64,000 nucleotides of DNA from Mesorhabditis belari (taxonomy: Eukaryota; Nematoda; Chromadorea; Rhabditida; Rhabditidae). Within the stretch, counting starts at the first letter, position 1, and each line of letters starts with the position of its first letter. The stretch covers positions 1,457,001 to 1,521,000 of the forward strand of contig CAUEEP010000928.1 in NCBI GenBank assembly GCA_958450365.1. Reading direction: 5' to 3'. Under the pieces are notes generated by a model. It worked only from the letters and a program-made list of their open reading frames with translations, did no database searches and was not told where the DNA came from. Positions 55,047-64,000 of the stretch are shown piece by piece. Made by a program: the position numbers and the translations under genes.

Positions 55047-56948
55047 ATGATCCTCAACGCCAATGAGGAATATTGGGATTGGCCACTACAAGATAATGAT
55101 GGAATTGTTAAGGTAAAGAAGCAGAAAATGTTTTAAAATATCAAAAAATTTCAGGTGACAAACACTTCAGAGAAATTCGATGTTGCTTTAGAGGCGAAAT
55201 CTTTTCTACCGAACGAAATACAGGTAAAATGCAACATGGGGAATAGTTTAGATCGTTTTCGAAGAAAGCTGAATTGTATTTTGGTAACATAATTTTTTTT
55301 TGCTAAGGTTTTTACTCCGTTTCTGCTTCTCTCCCTTCAAGAAGATGACATTTTGAGTGTACAGTCGCGTAGTCATTCACTGTTTTACTGATAATTGTAA
55401 CTGTTTTATGTAAATTCAATGATAAAACTCAACTATTATAGTCATTCGATAGCTCTGAATCTCCTCTTGAAAACTACCAAAAAAATGAGCGTATTTGTTC
55501 GAATAGAAGACCGGGTAAAGAGTATGATCGCGTACTCCTGCGTAGCAGCCCTTTTTAAAATTTCTTTTCTGCATAAAAGCTTTCAATGAAGTGCTATAGA
55601 GCTGGAAAATGGGTATAGAGCTGGAAAAAAAAAATCTGTTAGCTCATGTCGTATTTTTGAGTCATTTTTCAGCCCTATAGCATTTCATTGAAAGCTTTTA
55701 TGCAGAAAAGAAATTTTAAAAAGGGCTGCTACGCAGGAGCACGCGATCATACTCTTTACCCGGTCTTCTATTCGAACAAATACGGTAGTCATGTTCGCAG
55801 AAGTCGATTACAAAGATTTCGTACAAATCTAGTGAAAAAACCTCATTCGTTAACGGCTAGCTACGGTAGATCGTTTTCGAAAATAGCTGAATTTTATAGA
55901 AAATGAAGAAAACTGAAGAAAATCTATTTATCAGTTTCTTTATTCACTTTTCAATGCCCCAACTTTAAAGGTGCGCGTGATCGGGAGTCTTTTGGAGATA
56001 CACTTTGAACACGTGCAGAAAAAGGGTGATCCGTATGTTTATCGAGTGATTACGAGGTACGTTTGAAAGGATTTTTGCAAAGAAAACAAGAATAAATAAG
56101 GCTTTCCCTTGATTTGACCGGTTTAATTACCCAATTTTTATACAAACTATGGTCACAGGCACGTAAAAACTACGGTTCTATACAAACTACGGTTCTATAC
56201 AAACTACGGTTCTATACAAACTACGGTTCTATACAAACTACGGTTCTATACAAACTACGGTTCTATACAAACTACGGTTCTATACAAACTACGGTTCTAT
56301 ACAAACTACGGTTCTATACAAACTACGGTTCTATACAAACTACGGTTCTATACAAACTACGGCTCTATAGAAACTACGGCTCTATAGAAACTACGGCTCT
56401 ATAGAAACTACGGCTCTATAGAAACTACGGTTCTATAGAAACTACGGTTTTATACAAACTACGGTTTTATACAAACTACGGTTTTATACAAACTACGGTT
56501 TTATACAAACTACGGTTTTATACAAACTACGGTTTTATACAAACTACGATCACTTTTTAAAAAGCTAAATAAGAGAAAACTTTGCAAATTGATTTGCAAA
56601 ATAAGTTTTCTGCAAAAATAAATTTTTCTTAAAAATTGCTTAAAACCCAAAAGAGTAAGGGATAAGACCCTGACCTGGCGGCCAAGGCTAACATGCCGGT
56701 GTAGCTCATTGGTAAAGGTATCGCTCGGTGAGCTTGGTGGTCGCAGGTTCGAGTCTCCGGCCAGCACTTTTTATCCACTTTTTGCACTCCCAGCCAAAAG
56801 GTTTTTCTATAAAAGAACTGGCGTATCGAACTCCCGATTTCCAATCAATTTCAGATCGTATCGATTACCAGCCGATATCGATATTCGAACGTTGAAAAGT
56901 CATCTGTCGAGTAAAGGAAAACTTCATATTTCTGCAAAAAAACTTTAA
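55047..56948 (+). CDS. Small heat shock protein, HSP-12 type
   Basis: Four exons: 55047-55112, 55155-55223, 55971-56056, 56855-56948; 104 residues. The protein is almost only an alpha-crystallin domain: WPLQDNDGIVKVTNTSEKF, FLPNEIQVRVIGSLLEIHFE, YVYRVITRSYRLPADIDI and KSHLSSKGKLHISAKK. Short termini and length match the nematode 12-kDa class, whose members tend to be small oligomers with weak chaperone activity. A pyrimidine tract (CT)n directly precedes the ATG. Introns 2 and 3 are about 750 and 800 bp because they hold a foldback element, a 17-bp minisatellite and a tRNA-like module. A possible AATAAA polyadenylation signal lies at about 57182. Confidence 0.93.
55490..55785. mobile_element. 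Foldback element in heat shock intron 2
   Basis: Nearly the whole 296 bp is palindromic: CGTATTTGTTCGAATAGAAG on the left is matched by CTTCTATTCGAACAAATACG on the right. A related core fragment (GTGCTATAGAGCTGGAAAAT) recurs at about 57811. Confidence 0.9.
56160..56550. repeat. 17-bp minisatellite in heat shock intron 3
   Basis: Twenty-three units of ACTACGGTTCTATACAA; variants change in blocks (GGCTCTATAGAA in the middle, GGTTTTATACAA at the end). Confidence 0.96.
56694..56766 (+). other. tRNA-like module with Pol III signals
   Basis: A 73-nt segment with A box TAGCTCATTGG, B box GGTTCGAGTCT and a T5 terminator just downstream. Six of seven acceptor pairs can form, but the D, anticodon and T arms do not pair. 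It is a tRNA pseudogene or tRNA-derived module, not a confident functional tRNA. Confidence 0.5.
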
Positions 56949-57519
56949 TCTTTAATTGTAATCTATTATTAATATATTAATCTTTTATTTTCTTTCATTT
57001 TTCTTTCATTTTCTTTCTTTCTTTCTTTCTTTTCTCTTTCTTTCTTTCTTTCTTTTCTCTTTCTTTCTCTTTCTTTCTTTTTTCTTTCTTTTTTAATCTT
57101 ATTCTCCCATTCTCAAATACCGGTACTTTTCTGTGCGCATTTCTCTGTATGAATTGTAATTTTTTTTAAAGGAGATTTATCAATAAAATGCCGTTTTCTA
57201 CGTATTTACAATTTTTCTTTTTTTTTTTAAAGAGATTTTTAGAATTTAGAAAGCGCTCAAGCGAATTTAGAAAATGTTAAAAGCTTAAGAACAAAATCAA
57301 AGCAAAAAAAAAAAAACCTGAAAGCAAAGCTGAATGCCGAGATAAAATTGTGATATCACAGAGAGGAAAAAGTCGTCTCTGAAAGAGAAAAGAAAACGAA
57401 GAAATCTTTTGTGACAAGAAATAGATTGAATAGATTTTTTTGGGATTTTCAAAAGCTAGAGTTAAAAACAAGACAAACTTTGTACTTTATGCTCTAATAA
57501 ATGCCCACCTTCTTACTGA

Positions 57520-57760
57520 ATTTTACAAAGATTACTTTACAAGGATTACTTTATAAAGATTACTTTACAAAGATTACTTTAAAAAGATTACTTTATAAAG
57601 AATACTTTATAAAGAATACTTTATAAAGAATACTTTATAAAGATTACTTTACAAAGATTACTTTATAAAGAATACTTTATAAAGAATACTTTATAAAGAT
57701 TACTTTATAAAGATTACTTTACAAAGAATACTTTACAAAGAATACTTTTGTAAAGGTTAC
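57520..57760. repeat. 14-bp minisatellite
   Basis: About seventeen units of AAAGATTACTTTAC or AAAGAATACTTTAT. Isolated units recur near 57780 and 57890. Confidence 0.93.
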
Positions 57761-58424
57761 TTTATAGTCTGTCTGCTTTACAAAGATTACTTTATTTTGC
57801 TTTCAATCAAGTGCTATAGAGCTGGAAAATGGCTCAAAAATCTGTTAGCTCATGGGGTATTTGCTCATGGGCTCATGGGGTAGATTACATTGCAAAGATT
57901 ACTTTACAAAGATTACTGTAATGTGACGTGGCCGAAGGGATTCTTTAGAGCATAAAGTTTCTTGTCAAGCTTATTAAAGTTTTGAATTAAAATTGAATTC
58001 GACTACTTAAAGAAATGCTAGAAAATCAATTCACATTTGATAAGTTTGCCCAAAATCGATTCGGAGTTGTTGAAGTCTTTGTGAAAGCTCAGATCCTTCA
58101 CCCTCATTCATTTCAAGAGCATCTGTTGATGAAGATTTTCTAAAAAACAAAATTGAATATTCCCTTGAATATCTTTCTTTTATCTTTCTTTTAAATCCAA
58201 AAAAACACAGGCTACAGCTAAGAAAAAGAAACCGCTAGACAAAAGGCAAATGCGAAAAAAAAAACCAAAAAGCGAGAGATTCCTCTCGGAAATTCCTCTC
58301 GCTATTTGAGGATTGATGATTTCACTTACTCGGATGTTTCGGGAACGACCAGCATTCGACTAGAGATGTATTCGGTTAATTTGTTGGTACTTTTTGCATC
58401 TTTACCCACCCCAAGAGTTTAGAT

Positions 58425-58575
58425 GGAAACTAGGCTTACTTGTGCGCTAGCTCGTTGGTGCATCTGGAGGCTTACTTGTGCGCTGGCTCCTTTGGTGCAT
58501 CTGGAGGCTTACTTGTGCGCTGGCTCCTTTGGTGCATCTGGAGGCTTACTTGTGCGCTAGCTCGTTGGCCTCCAG
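58425..58575. repeat. Triplicated unit of about 41 bp
   Basis: Three to four copies of GGAGGCTTACTTGTGCGCTG then GCTCCTTTGGTGCATCT. The final copy ends in the inverse complement GGCCTCCAGATGCAC, forming a hairpin. Confidence 0.85.
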
Positions 58576-58744
58576 ATGCACAAATGAATGTATTTGGGTT
58601 CACCCATGTGATTTGAAATCGATTCCCCCATTTTGCCGAAATCCTATTTCGACGAAAATCTTGATTTAACTATCCAATACACTCAATGTCAATGTTGCTC
58701 AATGGTTTGGTTGAGTTGTTATCAAGTGATTACAATTATGTTTA

Positions 58745-58992
58745 GGCGAACAACGAACGGACAACTGCTTGAAAGGCATAAACAATGACCTCAGAAAGCA
58801 TCTCAATAGGGATCATCCAGATCTGTGGACATTCATTAAAGGACTTTCAGGATTTCAACAGAAAATTGACAACAAAATGGTTGAATACAATCAAAATCGC
58901 ATCAAGAAGACACGATTGGAAAGAAAATGGATGCAAAAGTTTGTGCGAACGTTGGGATGAATTTGTTGATAGTCTAGAATATTTGACTGAGA
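58745..58992 (+). pseudogene. MULE-type transposase C-terminal fragment
   Basis: After a TTTAG the frame reads GEQRTDNCLKGINNDLRKHL and RDHPDLWTFIKGL, the RTNN...EG-H...HPNLW-FI signature of MULE transposases and nematode FLYWCH-linked derivatives. It stops at 58960. The expected C-terminal motif continues in another frame (ERWDEFVDSLEYLTEIA) up to the CAGA array, so one frameshift is inferred. The catalytic domain is absent. Confidence 0.6.
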
Positions 58993-58995
58993 TTG

Positions 58996-58996
58996 C

Positions 58997-59088
<92 letters not shown>

Positions 59089-59548
59089 GGCAGACAGACA
59101 GACAGACGAGACAGACAGACAGACAGACGGCAGACAGACAGACGGACAGACAGACAGACGGACAGACAGACAGACAGACAGACGACAGACAGACAGACAG
59201 ACAGACAGACAGAATACGAACGGAAAGACAGACAGACCAGAAGACGGCCGGGGAAGACGACGACAGAACGACAGAAGACAGACAGACAGACAGAGGCGGG
59301 CAGAAGAGGAGGACAGACAGACGACGGACAGACAGACGAACGAGAGAGACAGACGGCCGGGCGACAGACGGACGGACAGACAGACGGACGGACAGACGAA
59401 CGGACGACAGACAGACAGACAGACAGACGGCCGGGCAGACAGACGGACGGACAGACAGACAGACGGACAGACGAACGGACAGACAGACAGACAGACGGCC
59501 GGGCAGACAGACGGACGGACAGACAGACAGACGGACAGACAGACGGAC
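58996..59548. repeat. CAGA/GACG microsatellite array
   Basis: Interrupted CAGACAGACGGACAGA repeats over 550 bp with GC-rich GGCCGGG interruptions. Long open frames on both strands are repeat artefacts. Confidence 0.97.
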
Positions 59549-59678
59549 ATCCTTCACTTATCTATAGTAGAGATCATTGGGGTGGGAAAGATGCACCAGT
59601 ACCAATAATTGAAATGATTTGAAATCAATTTCAGAAAAGATTTCGATTTAGAGATTCCATTTGATTCGGATCATTTTT

Positions 59679-62600
59679 CTACCTGCTGAATACGCGTGCT
59701 TCTCCCTCGAATCCGCTGCGCATTTCGTCCACCGAACACGCGATCAGTGTTCGCCATGCACGAGCTGCTTCACGAGATTTCTGCAAACAATATTGATTAC
59801 CTATTATTGTATTGTTCTATTTCCTTTTTTCATTTTTCGCTACAGTACTTTAAGTTGATCGTCAAATATGACGAAATGCCAGACTACAAACGCTTCTAAC
59901 TTTGTTCAAGTCTGTCGGATTAATATGCGCTATAGCTCAAAATATAGAGAATTTCAAGAGCTTTTTAATGAACTAGAGCTCATGTCAATCCGACAGATTT
60001 GAGCCAATTTAGAAGCGCATATAGTTTACGTTTGTAGTCTATAGTGCCCACTTCTAGTAGAGGGCATTTTTAGTATACTTCAGGTACGTAAAAGCTTAAA
60101 TACTTCTACAAATATATAGCTGTATATTCCATATAGTGTAAGCATTCTATTAGAAAGCATTTCCCATCTATTTTTCAATTTCTATTCTATTTTATGTCCT
60201 AGCTAGAGTAGCCTTTCATTAGTTCAGAAATGAGTGTTTTTTATGCATTTTTCATCTAATTTTAACGTCAATTCAGCTTTGCTTAGCTTATTAGAGAATA
60301 GAGATTGAGAAATAGACGGGAATTGCTTTCTAGAAGTTAAAGAAGTTAAAGAAGGTAAAGAAGGTAAAGAAGGTAAAGAAGGTAAAGAAGTTGAAGGAGT
60401 TAAAGAAGGTGAAGAAGTTGAAGAAGGTAAAGAAGTTGAAGAAGTTGAAGGAGTTAAAGAAGGTGAAGAAGTTGAAGAAGGTAAAGAAGTTAAAGAAGTT
60501 GAAGGAGTTAAAGAAGGTAAAGAAGGTAAAGAAGTTGAAGAAGTTGAAGAAGTTGAAGAAGTTGAAGAAGTTAAAGAGGTTAAAGAAGTTGAAGGAGTTA
60601 AAGAAGTTGAAGGAGTTAAAGAAGGTGAAGAAGTTGAAGAAGGTAAAGAAGTTGAAGAAGTTAAAGAAGGTAAAGAAGGTAAAGAAGCTAAAGAAGTTAA
60701 AGAAGTTAAAGAGATTAAAGAAGTTATAAGAAGTTATAAGAAGTTAAAGATTTTCTTTATTTTATTTGAAGTTGACAAACACGAATAAAATGAAGAAGTG
60801 CGTCGGGTTTTCTATTCGAATTTTTATGGTATTGATTTACGGTTTTGCATCTCTCACAATGACTCCCTCGTGTGCACATATTCTCTCGATTGCCACTTCG
60901 CCCAATCTTTCCCAAATTTCTGCTGAGAAGCCGCAACTACGTGACAACATCGCGTGAACACAACCAACCTAAAAATTTTTTTGATTTTTGAAAATTTCAT
61001 TACCTTTTAGCTAAATCAGCTTAAATTCCTCATTTTTGAGTCTTTTCTCATTTTTCTTTTATCTAAAAATAAGATGCACTCAATGTGGACCGGAAATAGG
61101 AAATAGGAAAAGTGAAAAGAATGCTTCCTCCTCGATTCTTTTTGCCAACAATGATAAAAGGTTTTTTTGGGCTAAGAAAATGTTGGCAGCTGTTGGCAGT
61201 AAGACAAGAAATATAAAGAAATATCCTCGGATTTCTTTGTCTCACTTGTTTCATCTGTGATGTGCACTGTTCTTCGTCATCAATCGTGTTCACCAACTCG
61301 TCGAATAACCTGCAAAATCTCTTCTATAGCGTTTCTCATACTTTAGAAGCACACGTGCTTAGCATGTGCTTAGCATCCTTTTTTCATTTTTCGCTACAGT
61401 AACTTTAAGTTGATCGTCAAATATGACGAACTGCCAGACTACAAACGCTTCTAACTTTGTTCAAGTCTGTCGGATTGATATGCGCTATAGCTCAAAATAT
61501 AGAGAATTTCAAGAGCTTTTTAATGAACTAAAGCTCATGTCAATCCGACAGATTTGAGCCAATTTAGAAGCGCATATAGTTTACGTTTGTAGTCTATAGT
61601 GCCCACTTCTAGTAGAGGGCATTTTTAGTATACTTCAGGTACGTAAAAGCTTAAATACTTCTACAAATATATAGCTACCGTAAATACTGTAATAGTACCG
61701 CACCCGCATAATGACGGTGCGGAGAGTTGCGTAGTCTAGCTTTGAACGAGTTTTTCTCGACACTGGTTTATGCTACAATGCGCGCAAAGGTATCAAAAGA
61801 TAGCCCTGAATTTCAGCTATTTTTTGATACCTAAGACACATTTTTTGAAGGTACGGGCGCTTTGCAAAAAATGAATAATGATGGCCATTTTGAACTCTAA
61901 AGCTTTTTTTTTTAAAGTTTTGATTACCGTAAATACTGTAATAGTACCCCACCCGCATAATGACCGTGCGGAGTGTTGCGGAGTGTTGCGTAGTCTAGCT
62001 TTAAATGCGTTTTTCTCGACACTCGTTTATGCTACAATAGCAATACAATTATCAAAAGATAGCCCTGAACTTCAGCTCTTTTTTGATACCAAAGACGCTT
62101 TTTTTGAAAGTATGAGCGCTTTGAAAGTAAGCATTTTTTGAAAGCTTTGAAAAAAAATGAAATACTAAAAAACTTTTGCGACTACGCGACTGTACGACGG
62201 GGGGCGGGGTACTATTACAGTATTACAGCACTAGTATGACAGCACTAGATAAATCTTGGTAAATGAATAACATTCTGAAGGGCATTCTCAATAACATTCT
62301 CAATAACATTCTCAATTTTCCCCCGTTCAATCCCGTTTCCACTCACTTCACCATCATTTTCACGTGTTCGTCAAGCGTTGCCGCTGTATTTCCTTCATTA
62401 TTAAACGCGTCAACCAAAGCTGCTTTGTAGAAAAGCTGAATTTAAAAGTTAAACAAAAAAAAAAAAAAAACATTATCTATTACATCTTTGACTTTCGGAC
62501 AAGCGATCTCCAACTCGAGAAAGATCTTTCTCATCACAGAATTCGCTGTCGGACGAATGTTTCTCCATGAAGCGACGAGGGCTTGACGCTGGGAAAATGT

Positions 62601-63804
62601 CAGAGAAGAGATGGAGAGACCGCCTGGAGTTAAAGAAAAAATGGAAATTGAATAAAATTCGTGAAACTTTGATCAATTTTTGAATTACTTATTTTTGAAA
62701 GAGATTTCAATGATCTACAAAAGGGTTTTATCGAATTTTCCTCAAATTTTTCCTCATTCACCGCTTTAAGTTCGACAGAAAGACAATTTTTCTTTCAAAA
62801 TTTATGTCTAAATCTTTACATATTATATCTAAAGCTTTACATATTACCGTGATAATTCTATATAGAAGACCAGTCTCTATTAGAAGACCAGTCTCTAACA
62901 GAAGACCCTTTGGGGAAGGGGTTGAAAAATAGAAGACCATGGTCTTCTATTATTAGGTTGATGCATAAGTGTTTTTGTTCCTTTTCGTCTGCCGTTTCAA
63001 GCCAACAAATGCACCAATTAAACTACGGTTGATTTCATTAGAAAAAGCCAATTATTTTTCTGCAAAATAACATTAAAACGGGTTTAAAAATATTGAATGC
63101 CTGGATTTTCTTGAGAGTATGAAGTCGGGTAGTCAAAAAGGGCTAACTCGATGACACCTTAGCCTTAGGTTTAGACACCTTAGCTAAAGAAAGCCTATCT
63201 TCGTGTCAATAGATAAAAGATAGAGAAAACAAAACGTTTAATATTTCGCCAAAATTTCAGAGAAATTCATTCAGCCAATTTTTCCGTAGAGTTTTTTATA
63301 GATTTTTACGAAAAAGGCGTTTTTCACTCTCGAATTTGCTTGAAAGTGAACCGAAATTCATTTAAAAAGATGCAAATTGAACAAAAAAACACTTTTTTTA
63401 TAGAGCAAACTATAGATTAATTCGTGAATTTGTTACTTTTTAACAGAAGTACGAAAAAAACGAAAAGACTTTTGCATCAACCTAATAGAATTATTACGGT
63501 ATGTCTAAATCTCTAGATCGAAATTTCTCCCGCCAAAATCCCAAACCATTTCTTCCTCTTGATCGACTCCGATTCGATTTACTCCCACGACGGAGAATGC
63601 TTTGTTGACCTAAAACGATTATGAAATACGAGATATTAAAAGGCAAATTCATAGCTTTAAGCTTTCATAGCTTTAATGTTTTTGTTTTTATTATTTAATT
63701 GTTTTATTTTCTAAAATAGAACTTAATTATTGGATTGGTGAATTGAAAACCGCGGGCTATTGTCATGTGTGACAGTTTGAGCACTTTCTTCAAAAGAAAC
63801 CCAT
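59679..63804 (-). CDS. Globin (nematode glb family), probably N-myristoylated
   Basis: Seven exons, 5' to 3': 63801-63804, 63583-63609, 62484-62623, 62347-62435, 61246-61309, 60858-60968, 59679-59780; 178 residues. The globin fold is recognisable from SLTFSQRQALVASWRNIRPT (A-B helices), IFLELEIACPKVKDLFY, LDEHVKMMVKLFDELV with a candidate distal His81, QVGCVHAML with proximal His113, GFSAEIWERLGEVAIERIC and AARAWRTLIACSVDEMRSGF. The proposed start exon contributes only ATGG, giving MGQQSILRRGS, a myristoylation-like start as in several C. elegans globins. Exon 1 is the least certain part. Five of six introns are over 170 bp; they hold a MITE, duplicated 296-bp segments, foldback family B and a purine array. 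Haem binding and membrane attachment are inferred. Confidence 0.88.
59826..60121. repeat. 296-bp dispersed segment, copy 1 (globin intron 6)
   Basis: It starts TTTTTCATTTTTCGCTACAG and ends AATATATAGCT. It has an internal foldback: ACTACAAACGCTTCTAAC is mirrored by an AGAAGCGC...GTTTGTAGT arm. It matches 61379-61675 with a handful of substitutions. Confidence 0.88.
60333..60751. repeat. GAAGTTAAA purine array (globin intron 6)
   Basis: Units of GAAGTTGAAGAAGGTAAA in 6- and 12-bp steps. The + strand open frame (Lys-Lys-Val/Leu-rich) is an array product antisense to the globin transcript. Confidence 0.95.
61379..61675. repeat. 296-bp dispersed segment, copy 2 (globin intron 5)
   Basis: Same orientation and length as the copy at 59826-60121, in the neighbouring intron of the same gene. 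Confidence 0.88.
61677..62220. mobile_element. Tandem pair of foldback family B units (globin intron 4/5 region)
   Basis: Two units of about 250 bp begin ACCGTAAATACTGTAATAGT at 61678 and 61926. Each contains TTGCGTAGTCTAGCTTT, TTTTTCTCGACAC and a hairpin around GATAGCCCTGAA. The right end (CTATTACAGTATTACAG near 62211) closes the pair. Confidence 0.75.
62954..63486. mobile_element. Mariner-type MITE, copy 3 (globin intron 2)
   Basis: Same orientation as copy 1. Ends TTAGGTTGATGCATAAG and its inverse. A short palindrome with repeated GAAGACCAGTCTCTA lies directly to its left (62855-62950). Confidence 0.9.
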
Positions 63805-64000
63805 TTTGGTGTCAATGGAAAAGTTGTAGAGAATCAAAAATAAAGCTTATATCCAAATTTCCAAAAAGATACACTTCGTAGTTTAATTTGTGTGTTCTGT
63901 GTGTTCTTTGTGCGGCCGCATAATCGCTCGTCGCCTGGCGCAGGGCTTTTACATAACCCCCTTCCCTCTCCCTTTCCCAAATTGATCTGGCCGGCTCCGA
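63805..64000. other. Upstream of globin
   Basis: Presumed 5' UTR or promoter of the globin gene on -. No further feature; GCGGCCGC occurs at 63913. Confidence 0.5.

Larger units (their letters stand above)
56949..58744. other. Intergenic repeats, no supported gene
   Basis: A CTTT microsatellite (57000-57090) is followed by the 14-bp array at 57520-57760. Two stretches with exon-like character occur: 58018-58140 (ATG, 41 codons) and 58290-58400 (RYLRIDDFTYSDV in one frame, followed by GTACTT). Neither matches a family I know, so they are not called genes. Confidence 0.45.

Noticed and set aside
56694..56766. Functional tRNA gene
   Set aside because: Size, boxes and terminator fit, but the anticodon, D and T arms do not pair, so it is listed only as tRNA-like.
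58785..59622. Long frames rich in Arg-Gln-Thr-Asp or Ser-Val-Cys-Leu
   Set aside because: CAGA microsatellite products; only the first residues overlap a MULE relic.
60766..60957. 63-codon + frame that looks like a secreted peptide with a signal sequence
   Set aside because: It is antisense to globin exon 60858-60968, which fits the globin family and joins in phase.

Overview
The window is nuclear DNA of a nematode, most like a free-living rhabditid. The evidence is the gene content (a patched-related protein, a DMSR-type peptide GPCR, a divergent Cys-loop channel, a 12-kDa-class small heat shock protein and a nematode-type globin). Small introns of about 40-60 bp and TTTCAG or TATTTAG acceptors placed just before start codons, as for spliced-leader trans-splicing, agree with this. 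No plasmid, prokaryotic or CRISPR feature is present. All exon models were built by hand from splice signals, phase continuity and family resemblance; no alignment was run.

Layout. 1-4.4 kb: 3' half of a patched-related (PTR) gene on +, its introns filled with minisatellites, foldback elements and a tRNA-like module. 4.6-5.5 kb: mariner relic. 5.7-28.4 kb: the gene-dense core, with a CYP2-clan cytochrome P450 (-), NSUN4 (-), PAAF1/Rpn14 (-), RER1 (-), a Cys-loop channel (+), SPATA20 (-) and a MOB protein (-). NSUN4, PAAF1, RER1 and SPATA20 have almost repeat-free introns of about 40-60 bp. 28.4-42.9 kb: a gene-poor stretch of satellites, foldback elements, nested LINE fragments and one weak small-peptide candidate. 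42.9-46.6 kb: the DMSR-like GPCR (+). 46.6-55.0 kb: satellites and transposable elements, including two nearly identical tRNA-derived SINEs and a nested foldback complex. 55.0-56.9 kb: the small heat shock protein (+). 58.7-59.5 kb: a MULE transposase fragment and a CAGA array. 59.7-63.8 kb: a globin gene (-) with transposon-loaded introns.

Functional themes. RER1 (Golgi-to-ER retrieval), PAAF1 (proteasome base assembly) and NSUN4 (mitochondrial rRNA methylation) lie head to tail on - with gaps of about 500 and 260 bp and could be one trans-spliced operon. The PTR protein, channel, GPCR and probably acylated globin act at membranes. The P450 is an ER monooxygenase. The most unusual content is the repeat fraction: about 25 unrelated tandem arrays, several non-autonomous elements with similar mariner-like ends nested inside one another, many intronic Pol III promoter-like tRNA modules, and a SINE insertion flanked by a 61-bp direct repeat.
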